From Marchantia polymorpha subsp. ruderalis (Eukaryota; Streptophyta; Marchantiopsida; Marchantiales; Marchantiaceae): a DNA stretch of 64,000 nt. The notes below the pieces were generated by a model. It did no database searches, was not told where the DNA came from, and saw only the letters and a program-made list of their open reading frames with translations. Shown in pieces: positions 1 through 12,130 of this stretch. Position 1 is the first letter of the stretch. Every line of letters starts with the position of its first letter. The stretch lies in NCBI GenBank assembly GCA_037833965.1, contig AP031351.1, forward strand, positions 20,906,501-20,970,500. The letters are read 5' to 3'. The translations under genes were made by a program, and so were the position numbers.

Positions 1-304
1 CATTCAAAGGCTTCCAAAAGTCTGTGTGCACTAGCAACTCATCCTCTCCCCCTCAATGACATATGTATACCCACGTATCGGGCCATGCTTCGTATACTCA
101 AACCATATAAATTCGACCATCCCCGCCTCCTCGACGACACTCTCAGAGTCTGGGCATTTTTATGACTCTACGCAGTATGCACCCCAGCTGGTCTCGTCAT
201 TGACTCGGCTTGACGTGAGGCATGCATGATGACTCATGGCATCAGGGCGTTCTCGAGTGCTAATGAAAGTAGACTTAGAAGTCACGATTAGCAGAGTACG
301 TTCC

Positions 305-342
305 GTTCAGTTCAGTTCAGTTCAGTTCAGTTCAGTTCAGTT
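305..342. repeat. (GTTCA)n microsatellite
   Basis: About seven and a half perfect copies of a five-base unit. Confidence 0.9.
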
Positions 343-1040
343 GCGGGCTGTTCTAACTCGGTACGGGGGTCTGCTGGCTCTAACTCTCCTCACTCGGAGT
401 GTGTGAATCTGAGGGTCGGAGCGGCACGAGCCAGGCCGTGGAATCGAGGAGAGCGAGGAGAGCGGAGGGACTTGACTGATGGCTGGAGGCTGGCGCGCCA
501 GAGAGCAGGCGGAGTCTGGAACTCTGGGAGCATGGGGGTTCAGATAGTAGTAATGTACACAAATGGAGTGACAGGAGGGAGCTGGAGTCCTGGAGGGAGG
601 AGCCGAAAGCGGTGGCAACAGAAGCCACCGAAAAGGACGCATAGAGGGAAACGAAGATTCAGGAACTTGATACGCTCAGAAGTGATGAAGATTATTGTTT
701 ACCAAAAACAAATCATATCTCTGGGTTAGATCATGTCCAGATTGATGACAAGTGCTAAAACCGATGAGATACTGCTCGGCTTTTGGAGCAATGTCTCACA
801 TAAGCCACACATATTTTGTTCCTGTCCAGATGCATAGCCTACGAGCCCAACTGTTGGCGCTTAGCTCACGCTCGCGGAGCCTACGGATTGTTGCTAAGGA
901 TCAAGGGAGCAGCGCTACAGTAGATCGCTACACGCCTCATGGAGTGAGCGCGCATGACGTCCGGGCTACCGAAAGTGGCCTTCTCCACGAATCTCTCTCT
1001 GCGCGTCTTTCTTCATTGCAGATCACCTACTGCACTCTGC

Positions 1041-1070
1041 CCTCTCCCTCCCTCCCTCCCTCCCTCCCTC
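1041..1070. repeat. (CCCT)n microsatellite
   Basis: Run of CCCT/CCTC units, pyrimidine-only on the plus strand. Confidence 0.85.
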
Positions 1071-1235
1071 TGACGCCGTCTGACTCGCGCGACTGCAGTC
1101 TACGCCCAGCCTTGGTTGGCGTCAGGACTCGGAGCCCGCGACCCGCGACCCGCCGCTCCCCACGAGTCCCCAGACGCGCCAGAAACGTTCACGCAAAGCC
1201 CGGCCTGTCTGTCTGGGGCCGCACACAGACCGCAG

Positions 1236-1264
1236 GCCGGCAGGCAGGCAGGCAGGCCGGCCGG
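1236..1264. repeat. (GGCA)n microsatellite with GGCC ends
   Basis: Four or five GGCA units flanked by GGCCGG on both sides. Confidence 0.8.
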
Positions 1265-3850
1265 CAGACAGACGGAGTGAGCGAGGGTGAGCGACGGATG
1301 GTCCAACAAGTAAAGAGTAACGAATCACGATATTCCACCGCTATCCGAATGTTATTGCATGCATCCAACCGCGCTTCATTGCCCGCCTAGTCGCATGTCA
1401 GCGTCGGACCGCGTTCCCATGCCAGCCTCGCCGCACTGCATCGGAATGAGCCTTCATTGCACTTGCCTCGCCACTTTCCACCCAGTCCGTAAGTTCCTTC
1501 GTTCCTTCGTTCCTTCTTCCGAGTTTCGATCCCCCGTCGCCGCGGGTATCTCCCATCCATGCTCTACCTTCCTGCCTTCATCTCTCGTCTCTGTCACGTC
1601 TAGGGCTTCGACGGACCGAACCTTTTGGTTACTGGGATGGCAGTCAATGGCCAAGGCTTTCGAAACTGTGTTGGATTATTCATTGCCACGAGACCACTGC
1701 ATACCACGTTACCAATCGGGAGACCAAGTTTTCACTCAGATGACCAATTACAGTAGGATGTCTCAAAATTATGATTATATACTATCTTTATATGCCTAGC
1801 CTATTAAAAGCAACGGTAGGCTAGGCATGTAGAATTCTATTCTACTTCCCTTGATTTTCTATTTATTTGGGAGCACTTGTGATCTATGATTAATATGCTA
1901 TCCAGCTAAAGTTCTACGAAAAAAGTGCTGGAAATTAAGGTTCTAGTAGGGTATTTCATGAGAATCCGGATTATGGAAGCACAACTATATTTTCCATATA
2001 TAGCACTTGTAATTTTATGATTTATACAGCACCCAGTTATGATCTCACTTCCTCCGGTTCCCTGTTAAAATTTTGATACTTTTTGGTTGTGATATTTTGG
2101 CCTCCACATGCCTGTAATTTCTGTTGGTCCTGTATAGCAATTTCCGGGGAAAATCCACAATATGTGCAGTATCTACAGATGAAGCCAAATTATTACTCAG
2201 CCTTCCCAGAACATCATGAGACAGGTTAAACATTATTTATGAAACTCAACTTATGTATGCATGTCTGTTTCCGTCTATAGCATATGATCAGAATATGTGA
2301 TTTTCTTGCATCTGAAAAAAAGAAAAAATTTGATAAATATATTCAACTAACCCTACTAATTTACCGCCTTTAGATAGGTTCTGCTTTTATTGTTGTCTTT
2401 TCTGGTTCAAAAGCAGGTTCTGGATAGACGGCGCCAAAGTTATCGATAGCACATTTTTACAATAGTAAAGTTTAACTCGCGTATATTTTCTTCTTGAAGA
2501 ACTTATGATAGATATGTATAGGGGTCTACTTGGCAACTTATTCAGTGGTTATAGTCAACTCTTGAAATAATTCGGTTTCGACCCAAAAAAATCAGTTTTT
2601 GCATATTAGTTTGCGCTAAAATCTGCAACCTTGTGTCTAAGAGACCAATATGAATCTTTTCCAACGTTTCTCAAACCAACACTGTTCTTTAGCTATAGGC
2701 GTTTGTCCCTGTGGTCCCGTTTTCGAGAAGATGGGTTGATATTTACTGCTCGTAGTGCACCAAAAGTGATATTCATGTTTTTCTTGAATCCCAAAATGTA
2801 GTACGTTATGGGATGAGGACACAGATACTAAAATGTTGTTACTTTTTGTCAAACCTCAGAAAATTGCAAGCTTTATAAGGTCAACCCAATTTGAAATAGA
2901 AAGGCATACACCCTTACTTGAAGATTACACAATGAAGCATGTTGTAGGCATCTTCTACAACATGGCATCTGGCACGGGCTCCCCCATTTAATGACAAAGG
3001 CCTGGCTTCTATCTGCACACATCTTTTCCTCTAGGAAAATAGTGACACAAAGGTTTCTGCTCTCTACGTAACCGAAATAGTAAACCAAGCAACTTGCGGC
3101 CTTCTGCCGTAGAACGCTAGGGAGTATAACTAAGTAGAGTAACGAAAAACTTACAAGCAAAGGTTTGGAAGAAAAGGATCAGTGGAGCCGGTGCAGTCAT
3201 TTGGTACCGGCGATTACATTATTGATAGGCCTGTTCAATAGAATTGATACGGCCTATCCTGAAACCGGAGCATCCAAACATGGAGAGTATATTACAGAAC
3301 GGGGGATGGAGCGGAACTCAATGACGTGTTCCAAGTTGGATCATGGGTTCCTTACAGGGATTCTTCGATCGTTGCTTGTGTTATGGTCGAGCTCGGCTGT
3401 CACACATTCACGTCTGCACGGCCTGACGTGGTTGCAACGGGGGATTCAGTTCCAATGCTCGTCCTTCGTTGTTGTTTCCTCCCCCATACACCACAGGCCG
3501 CTTTCGTACGTGCTCTTCCTGACTTGAGCTCAGCAAATACGACTCCCCGTATAATTGCCGCTAAGGCCTGTGGCGCCTGTCAGGGTTGCCGCAGAGCTTA
3601 TCCACAACGTTTGACGTGCTCGCTCGTTGAGTGTACTGTCCTGTACTGTACAGCACTGTACTTTGGGCAGTCGGCAGGGCATGGCAGAGGCAGGCACGCA
3701 GGGAGGCTAGGACAGGATTGATTGATCTAACTACCGTAGACAAATGATCAGATAGATTTCAGGGATTCCGGTTCAGGTTCAGGGCGGGCCGAGGGCGTTC
3801 TGAAGTGGTCAACCGTAGCAGCAGTGGTAGGACGTTCCACTTGAGCACGC

Positions 3851-3885
3851 CTACTACTCTACTCTACTCTACTCTACTCTACTCT
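3851..3885. repeat. (CTACT)n microsatellite
   Basis: Seven copies of a pentamer, nearly perfect. Confidence 0.9.
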
Positions 3886-4399
3886 TGCTCCGGGCCTTGT
3901 ACTTGTACGGTCGTCCAACTGTGGTTTTGGACATACTTCACCATGTCTCCGCGTGGGAAACTACAGTCCGCGGGCAGAGCACCGACCGACTGCACCACCC
4001 CTCCCTCGGTGCATTCAGTGCTGCCACTACTGTCACCCTTTCTTCTCCGCTCGCCGCCGTCTTTCTCGCTTCTGTCATTGCGACGTCTGAACCCGTTGCA
4101 TGAGGCCGAGCTCGTTACCCGGTCATCTGCGGCGGGTATTCGAAGAATGTTTCAGAAATGAACAACCAATACGGCTGGCAAGACCCGATAATATTCCAGA
4201 CACATTCCGGCACTACTGTACTCTCTTCGGCGTATCTTCTTAGTATACCTTCTCGATTTTGTTGATGTCATTCAGTTCAGTATGTTGCTACGCATAGACT
4301 GCATGTCAGCTTCGGTTGAAAATCATCTCTACCGGAGTGTTGGGAAGCGAATTAGACCTGAAATGCCGTTCAATACCTTGAAAACTTGAAAACAAAAGA

Positions 4400-5390
4400 A
4401 AGTGTGTAAAACTTGTACCACATGTATATACTTTATATCCATGTTGTCTCCTACTTGTTCTACTTAGGGGAATCCTGTAAGGAGTGTTAATTGCCAGATA
4501 TCTTTCATGTTACATCTCCTACAATAAGACGGCTTCAAGTGTGGGAATACTATATTTTGGAATCGGTCTTCATACTTTTCAGCAAGTTATGACTCATTCT
4601 TTCAATTGTTCAACCACTCTAATTTGGATAAAATCAAGTATGTTTTGTTGCAACGGAACTAAGGCCACATACTTCCTATCTCCACCATTATGGTATTTAA
4701 AAAATTCTAGATAGGCATTTATCATGATTAAACAATGTTTGAATAGATGTCTGTATGTATGTTACATACATATATAGGCTAAAAGCGTAACCAAGCGTGA
4801 AAAAGAAATTTGAATTACAACTGAAGTAAAATAAATCATCTTATGACTTTTTCATCGGTAGATGTGAATACAATTTTAACATGGTTCAACTATCTCAAAA
4901 TTGTTGAGTAGGTACAAATGACAACCTCAAATCTTAAACAAGATGAACTGTTTAAATATCCAATACATCATGATATCAAAAATCCGTCTTTGTATGTCAT
5001 TATATGCTTTGACCGTAGATTTTCATTAATTTTATAATTCTATTCACTTTGATGAATGAGGTTATGAGACTTGATTATTTTTTCAAATTTATGAGACATA
5101 CTTTATGTGTGAGTGAAACGTGAATTCAATTTAAGTATAATTTTTGTCAATAGAAATCCGAAATTGACATAGGAATTTGGAAACTGTGGATAATACTTAG
5201 ATTATCAGTCAAAATTTATAATTATTTATTTTCCAGAAATTGAAAACTTAAGGAAAAAAACTCTTTGAAACCATACTCGACCAAATCTCATAAAAAATTT
5301 GACAAATTTCAATTTCAATTTTAGAACATATAATTTTAAATTAATCTGATTAGAAATTATTTTCAACTACAATTTTCAAAAACAGGTCAA
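4400..5390. other. AT-rich stretch, no gene seen
   Basis: Strongly AT-rich. I see no coding frame, conserved motif or terminal repeat. It is probably eroded transposon sequence, judging from the copia remains beside it. Confidence 0.4.
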
Positions 5391-6041
5391 AGAAGTATTA
5401 TTTTATCAAATATAATATAAAAAATGACACAAAAATCAGAAATTTCACATTCAAAAATTGCTCAATATGCTCAGGAGGTTTTGCACGGACTACTTGAAGC
5501 AACGAGCGATACAAGCTCAAAACTTGCTTCTGAATACTTGATAGCCTGCGTTTCATATCTGAAATCTGGAACAGGAATAGGATTTTGCACTCCCTCCAGA
5601 TTTTTGTATCGCTCATAGTCAAGTTCTTCCTTCGATGTCACCAGGGTCTTGACAACTTAAACTCTAGCGTCTTGTAACCCCTATCAGTCAACGTTTGAGC
5701 ACCCAAACGCCTTCAGAAAAACGTCACTCGGATTGTATAAAAAATTGTCACTTCTATTCAAACGGAACCTGTCACAGACTTCCAATCTAAACCTCGGCTC
5801 TGATACCAATTGTAACATCAAAACACTCGAGTGATAAGAAATACTTGAGACACACAATGCAACGTGGTTCACTGTCGAGGAGAAGTCTCCTTCCACCAAG
5901 AACACGAGCATCTTTACTTCAGATCTTGTCACGAAAGAATCACAGTACAAGGTGAGCCCCGAGGTATTTATCTCCAGTCGTGACGACCGTCCTAGTTAAC
6001 TAGGACCCGAGGTTACTCCTTAACTAGAGTTAACCTCAACA
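5390..6041 (-). mobile_element. Ty1/copia LTR, primer-binding site and short internal remnant (fossil)
   Basis: On the minus strand a 231-bp LTR runs from 6041 (begins TGTTGAGG) to 5811 (ends TTACA). One or two bases beyond it, at 5796-5808, is TGGTATCAGAGCC, the primer-binding site complementary to initiator-Met tRNA that most plant copia elements use. This fixes it as the 5' LTR of a minus-strand element. A few hundred bases of internal sequence follow before unrelated AT-rich DNA. No pol domain is recognisable, so the element is truncated and broken. The start of this LTR aligns with LTR starts near 21885 and 27288, so all three belong to one family. It looks old. Confidence 0.75.
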
Positions 6042-7530
6042 AATATCTTCATCTTAAGATTTTATAAAATTTCTATGCTAGAGAAACAAACAGTGTATAA
6101 CTTTTCTTATCCCATACTCGTAATTGAAAGCTTAAATATGAGTCAATTTATACATTATTGTGTTTTATGTATTATTTTCCAAGTTATATAGTGTACATAT
6201 ACTGATCAGTCAAAATGAGAATTCTTAATCTTATAATATATTCAAAAACATTAAGTTGTAACTCCAAGGCATGAAGGAAGAGATAATTTTTCGTGAGTCA
6301 TATAGTTCAATCGTGATTTTTTTCGTGAGTCACACAAACCATAAAAATCTCCTGGCTACTTTTGATTGGAAATTGGCTTTAGTTTCATCGTAAGTGAACT
6401 TTGTTGATAAAAGTTATTTCGTTTCTAGTAAAACAGTCTTAAATTTTCAAACTTAAATAAAGATGTGATAGAAGATGAAAATGAAAATATAAATTCAGTT
6501 GAATTTGATGTCTTAGACAGTTTTTTTTTGGTCTACAAGTGAAGTAAATATCTTCAAAAATTATTATTAACTTGAATCTCATTCACTAGAACTCACCTAT
6601 GAAATAAGGTCTAAACGCTGCGGAAGAATCCTGTATTCGTTTTAGGTACTGGCTTTCACATAGAATCTCAATATCCTTATTATTGCTTATACTTGATTCA
6701 TCTGCACTGCGTAACCACTTGGTTCTGTGTTGTACGGTAGTTGATTAAAAGTGTTCTTTTGTTGTAGCAACATTTCTGTGTTTAACACATTATTCTGTTT
6801 TCTGAACTATATAGTACCCAACAGAATCTTGTCTAATCGATTTCTAGCATTCACGAAACTGGAGCAGCAAGATCAAAGCTTTGCGGAAACTTTGTGATTG
6901 GATAATTTAGGGTAGAAGCAGTCAAGCAGATTTGGCCTCACTCTTATGAAATATTAAAGATTTGGTTTGAGTATCTTTCCTTCTCTCGTCATTGGCTGGA
7001 ATATATAATTTTCGAATAATCGTCTTTACTTCCACATCCGTTAGCGATACTTGCTCATTCATATGCTTGCCATCCCATGCTTTCCATTCTGCAATGTAAT
7101 CGATGTTTTGCATCACTTCCTGCTTGTAGTACAAGTATTTGTACGTGGTATTTCTTTGAAATTTATTCTGTTGTCACATAAAGGTTGAGACCTTGGGATA
7201 AGCAACATCTCATGTGATGTATTCGAAGTTGATCATTTGTTCATATTCCGAGTTACACTAAAGACTTAAAGAATGGGATGTGTTATAACTGCACATAACA
7301 CATACCATAATTTGAAGTAGAGAGTGGGCAAGGAGAGAAGATCATCTTCAAGAGATGACTTGGACCGGATCAGGTGGAAGAGTGTGACGGAAGAGTTATA
7401 CATGGGCAATTGTGGGTGAACGAAACAATTTGTAGAAGAAAAAACATTATGGCGATGTGTCTTGGGAAAGTGGTTAAGTTAGGAGGTAAGTATTATTGTT
7501 TGCTTGTGTTGTAAGTACTTTCCGAGGAAA
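6042..7530. other. AT-rich stretch, no gene seen
   Basis: No family-like reading frame on either strand. The longest open frame here is about 70 codons and unrecognised. Confidence 0.4.
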
Positions 7531-7539
7531 AAAAATTCT

Positions 7540-8160
7540 ACTTTTTTTTAATGTAAGAATCCAATTTTATGAATTATTTAAAGTTAGTATGATCTCAAAA
7601 AGTGAAGTTTGTGAAATTGTTACTATATAGAAACAATTTCTCGAAATAAAAGAATCCAATTGCATGAAATATTTGAGGATATTGTAATCTCAAACGTGAA
7701 GTCTCTTTAATTTTTACTATGTATGAAATTTTGCTCTAAATACAAGAATCCAATACAAGGATACAAGAATTTTATGAATCATATAAGGTTAGTATAATCT
7801 CAAACGCGAAGGCTCTTAAATCTTTACCATATATGAAATTCTGCTCCGAATGAAAGAATGCAATAATATGAATTAGTTCAGGTAAGTATAATCTCAATTA
7901 AGCGAATTCTTTTAAATTCTTACTATATATGAAATTTTTCTATAAATGAAAGGAGCTGATTTTATGAATTATTTTAAATTATTATAGTCTCAAAAACTGA
8001 AGTGTGTTGATTTTTTACTATATATATAATTTTGCTCTAAATGAAAGAATCCAAATTTATAAATTATTTAAGGTTAGTATAATCTCTAAAATAGTGTGAA
8101 AGAATTCAGTTTTATGAATTATTTAAGGTTATCATAATTTCAAAAAGTGAAGTTTTTTTT
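7540..8160 (+). repeat. Diverged tandem array, period about 95-105 bp
   Basis: About seven copies of a unit whose core reads roughly GAATTATTTAAGG then TTAGTATAATCTC, followed by GTGAAG, ACTATATATGAAATT and AATGAAAGAATCC. Core positions near 7571, 7665, 7776, 7870, 7976, 8061 and 8116 give spacings of 94, 111, 94, 106, 85 and 55, so the last unit is partial. The copies differ by many substitutions, so the array is old or was seeded by a decaying element. Confidence 0.75.
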
Positions 8161-8214
8161 GTTGTTCAACATATACATTAGAAAAATCACCCAAAAAAAT
8201 TTAGTGAATGACCA

Positions 8215-8425
8215 ACTTCACTCTCTGAGTTTATTATAACCGGAATTAGTTCATAAAATTAGACTTTTTTATACAGAGACATATTTAACAATTTAAATAC
8301 TGAAAATTAAACAAGTTTTATTCTCCGAGATTATACTAAGCTTAAATAATTCATAAAATTAGATTCTTTCATTTCATATAAAATAATTCAGGTTATTATA
8401 ATCTAAGAGAGTGAAGTTGGTTAAT
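8215..8425 (-). repeat. Inverted units of the same ~100-bp array
   Basis: From about 8215 the same core is read on the opposite strand (for example ATAATTCATAAAATT then GATTCTTTCATTT near 8345-8375), after which a plus-oriented piece returns near 8388. The array therefore changes orientation, giving an inverted repeat with its direct-repeat neighbour. Confidence 0.65.
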
Positions 8426-8509
8426 CACAAAAAAAAAATATTGTGAAATTTCTTTGTGACACAATTAGGGTTTTCTCTCAATAGAACCTCTATGTTCTCG
8501 TGAACTTAG

Positions 8510-8548
8510 CCCAAAGTGATCACTTTGGGTTCATTCATCACTTTGGGT
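8510..8548. repeat. Perfect 20-bp palindrome plus a third half-site
   Basis: CCCAAAGTGATCACTTTGGG at 8510-8529 is a perfect palindrome. Its right half recurs at 8540-8548, directly at the edge of the MITE that begins at 8543. Confidence 0.8.
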
Positions 8549-9118
8549 TGGAGTCACGATAAAATTTTTGCAGGCATGCCCGTGCCCCATTTCCAGATCA
8601 AAAGGCATGCCCCGTGCCCCCAGGCATGCCCGTATTACAATACATATATATCTGATATATACAAAGTATACATAAATTTAAGTACAATACATGAGTATAC
8701 GTATAATAAGTAACTATAATTAATATACAATTAGTTGTAATTAGTGTATACTGAACAATGCTTTATAATTTATAGAACACAGCACAATATACTGTGAGAT
8801 GATCTCCACATGCACTATACAACTACATCACATTCTAACTACTAAACCATTACACTAAAGAGTTTTCCACGTCCACTATATCCCTACGCCAGAGTCTGAG
8901 TGCTGTTGCCAGACCAGATTTAATACCTGGGACGTAAGTTCATAAAAAGTTTCGCACCTGGATAGAAGAAAAAAACGACGCATATACGAATATTCCGAAG
9001 TTATAGTATGATTAATACGTATATACATACGGGCATGCCCCATACACAAAATGCAAATGAGGTATGCCCCCATGCCCTCGCCCGGGGGCATGCCTTTTTG
9101 GCTGTGCCTCCAACCCTA
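8543..9118. mobile_element. hAT-like non-autonomous element (MITE), GGCATGCC family, copy 1
   Basis: The ends are TTGGGTTGGAG (8543) and the inverted CTCCAACCCTA (to 9118). Just inside both ends are clusters of GGCATGCC and GTGCCCC words (8575-8635 and 9028-9095). The left subterminal block matches, in reverse complement, the right subterminal block of the element at 9749-10005, so the two are family members lying in opposite orientations. The centre is AT-rich and encodes no transposase, so the element would depend on enzymes made elsewhere. I could not find a clean 8-bp duplication at this copy. Family assignment rests on the sister copy. Confidence 0.65.
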
Positions 9119-9123
9119 TAATT

Positions 9124-9182
9124 AATGGACATCATACATATGTGGTTCATCACTGATGAACCACATATGTATGGTGTCCATT
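9124..9182. repeat. Near-perfect hairpin, 29-bp arms, 1-base loop
   Basis: The arms 9124-9152 and 9154-9182 are inverted copies with a single mismatch, separated by one base. The palindrome begins six bases after the end of the MITE. It could be the remains of a fold-back element or a small-RNA-like foldback. No coding capacity. Confidence 0.85.
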
Positions 9183-9183
9183 A

Positions 9184-9748
9184 TTTTTCTACGTATGATT
9201 TCTTCTGTTGATGATGTGTCTATGAGTTGGAACTTCTTCTCAACCGCCAAGAAGATAGGCAAGTGTGAAAATACTCTATCAAGCCATGGGCTAGAAAGTA
9301 TTTTATAGTAACCTAAAAATCTAGATGAATCGATTTACAAATTACATGAGTATTTGATATTGCATCATTTAATCTTTATTTGATATATATAGCGTAATTC
9401 AATGATAGATGTAAACAATGAAAACGTTCTAAATAACATGAATTATGCAATGATGTAACATTGAGCGATTTATATATAAATACAATTTAGCACACTTTTA
9501 CATGACTCCAATTTTCCCAGACTAGCTCGTCCCCATCCTAGTAGCTCCTAGCTCCCATTATCTCCCAAGACATGGTTCGGGTGATGCTATTTCCCGAGCC
9601 ACAAGAGTGACATTAAGGGATACTCCAATCTGAATCTCTGAATATGGAGAAGCCTTTCGACTGTAATTGGTTTGACGAGGTTCTGCCCGAAAGCATCTTG
9701 GAACTGGACAGGAGGGCTGCAAATAGAGGATGCGATCAGTCATTGGGC
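9184..9748. other. No gene seen; host flank of MITE copy 2
   Basis: AT-rich to about 9510, then more GC. No recognisable coding family on either strand. Confidence 0.4.
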
Positions 9749-10005
9749 TAGGGTTGGAGTAATAACCTCAAAGGGCATGCCCAGGGCGAGGGCATGGGGC
9801 ATGCCTCGTGCCCTCGCTCTACGACTGTATGTATAAACAAATAATTATATATCTACTAAAACTTTTTAACCATTTTATTTCTAAGAATGTTCTACTTTCA
9901 TAATTTCATATAATCAAATGTTTGTATTGTAATGCGGGCATGCCTTTTGACCTTGAAATGGGGCACGGGCATGCCTCAAAATATGTTGCTGTGCCTCCAA
10001 TCCTA
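9749..10005. mobile_element. hAT-like MITE, GGCATGCC family, copy 2, with 8-bp target duplication
   Basis: The element is 257 bp long with terminal inverted repeats TAGGGTTGGAG and CTCCAATCCTA. It is flanked by a perfect 8-bp direct repeat, CATTGGGC, at 9741-9748 and 10006-10013. An 8-bp duplication with TAGGG-type ends is the hallmark of the hAT superfamily. Palindromic GGGCATGCCC words sit near both ends (9775-9815 and 9937-9975), as expected for subterminal transposase-binding repeats. It has no coding capacity. The intact duplication suggests insertion more recent than the surrounding LTR remains. Confidence 0.85.
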
Positions 10006-10013
10006 CATTGGGC

Positions 10014-12130
10014 GCTCCCACCGGGTCGATGGGATTTGGTGGTCAGGAAGTCTCTCTTCGTTGTTTTCGTTCCGTCGTGGAGCTGCGGCTGCTGTCTACT
10101 GGAGAGAGCCTGAACTCCGAGGCTCGGGGGAAGTTCAGATCTCATGTCCTCGCTCTCTGGTCGGGTCGAAAAGCCGAGGCTCGACCGTCCATGATAAACG
10201 CGTCTGGCCACATGCAAGCGACTCGCGTCCGTCTGAGATCCTACTACAGTTGAATTCACCCCGTACTCACTTCTTTTCTTCTTTTCTAATTTCTTCGCTG
10301 TGGACGCTGTGGAGTCACCTTCTTGGTCTAGCTACGAGGAAAACACAACCGGTTGCAAGACATGGTTTCTCTCCATAACTATTCACTGACCTATCCATTT
10401 CTCAAAAGGTTTGTTACTTTGGATCAGTCATGGCTCACAGGTATGACTTGGATTCAAACTTGATCATGCATTCTTCGGATAGACATGTTTGGCGAAATGG
10501 TAGAATGAAAATCCGGTAACTGAGAGAAGTACCCAATCATTCAATACTGGAGACGTCGTCGAGCTACATCAGGGAGCCTTGTATAACAAAGAACGAAATT
10601 CAGGGCACAGTTGAAACCCCATTATAGTTTACGTTCACACGTGTGTGTGTGTGTGTGTGAGAGAGTGAAAGAGAGATGTACTTCAATCCTGAAGTTTTGC
10701 TTCAGATTCTGCGTTTAAGAGTTATATTTTGACTCTAGTTATAAAGCCCTTTTTTGTCACGTAAGTTATATTTGCTTGTATTAGGTTTACCATTTTTGTT
10801 TCACACTTTCGCTACATCTTCGTCCAAGGCGTCAAGTTCCCCCTGGACTGCAATACAGTACATTACGATAACGGTCACAACAACAGTATGAAGAACACTA
10901 CCACACAATTGTGCGTGTGAGCAAGAAACTTGCATGAACTGCTAGAAGATAACTTGGAGTATAGGACGATCTCTTGCGTTGGTGCTTTTACTAGGAAACT
11001 TTATCACACTTGGTTCGGAACTTTCTTGCATGCATTGTATTCAGGTCAGGTTTTTAACCATCCCTGAAGTGGGGAGGTGATTTTTGGGCAACCTGGTTCA
11101 GGCCTAATCACAATCACGGAAGTTCTACTGGAGCTGCATGAACTCATATTTCATTATTAATCTCCATACTCTCAATTGGGGACTTCACATAACCTAAGTA
11201 AAGGAATGTAAGCTCAGTTCCACATAGTCACAAAGGACTCTGGCGTGTAATATGGAAGTCTTGTAGAATACACAGAACCGGCTGGCTGCACACGCAGACT
11301 AATTAATCAAGTTAATTAAGGGTTGAAGTACTCATAAGAACGCTTACATCTTTTTTTCATTGTGTTTATAACGAAGAATCGAACATAAAAAAAAATTTCA
11401 TGTTGTTACTCTTGACTTAGCGAACTGCTTTATCACATTTCTCTATATGATATTTAGATAAAATTACGGACTGATAGAATGTAACTATATATATGTACAC
11501 GCGAATCAGATAATTGGCTAATCAAACAACGTATGTAATGGTCTACCCTGGATTAGTGGAAATAATAATTTTATTTTTTGTGAGTGAGGTATTGAGAACC
11601 AAAACCTGAGTTATAAATAGTTTAGCATGCACTTATGTGAGGCGTATGTATGTAAACTGAAAAGTATGTATGTAGAAAAGTCAGAGGAGAAAATTGTCCA
11701 TCAATAGTTTGTTGGCCGTTAACCCAATGAACTTCTCTACAAGAACTCTCTCTTAAAATTACTACTAGGCTTGGGTCGATAGGGTTTTCATGCTCTCAAC
11801 TGTCGTCTTTGCATAAATGGTGAGCTCTGCATCTCTCGTCTTTTTTTGTGGTTAAACAAGAGTTTTGACTTCCATCCACAGGTCGGTACCGTAAGTCCAA
11901 TCTTGTAAGCTGAATCTCAATGCTCTTGATAGTTTTGATGAGCAAATAAATTACTGTTTATTGTTTCAAGATCTTCTAGCTGTTACAAGGATCAACAACG
12001 ATGGATAAAATTGTAGTCTAGATTAAGCTGTGAAGATTTCCATTAATATAGTTATGCCGGGAAATTCATCGAGAACGCAATTCAGATACGTCAGTAATAG
12101 CAACAACGGGAAGACTTAATTCAGAAGTGA
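10014..12130. other. No gene recognised; GT microsatellite
   Basis: 10.0-10.4 kb is GC-rich with overlapping short frames on both strands and no family resemblance. A short GT run lies at about 10637-10658. The rest is unremarkable intergenic DNA. Confidence 0.35.

Larger units (their letters stand above)
1..4400. other. Region without recognisable gene, microsatellite-rich
   Basis: The open frames here are short, overlap on both strands and look like no family I know. The base composition is close to that of the gene islands (about half GC), unlike the AT-rich DNA that follows. It carries several short repeats: a pentamer run at 305-342, a CCCT run at 1041-1070, GGCA units near 1236-1264, TTCG/TTCC units near 1496-1520 and a CTACT run at 3851-3885. 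Repeats like these surround other genes in the window, so this may be promoter or untranslated DNA of a gene outside the window. I see no splice-consistent coding chain. Confidence 0.4.

Noticed and set aside
752-1390. 212-codon plus-strand open frame
   Set aside because: Runs through CCCT and GGCA microsatellites and is rich in Ser/Arg/Pro without domain signals; overlapped by minus-strand frames of equal quality.
8510-8550. Transcription terminator-like palindrome
   Set aside because: Terminator hairpins of the bacterial type do not apply in a plant nuclear genome.
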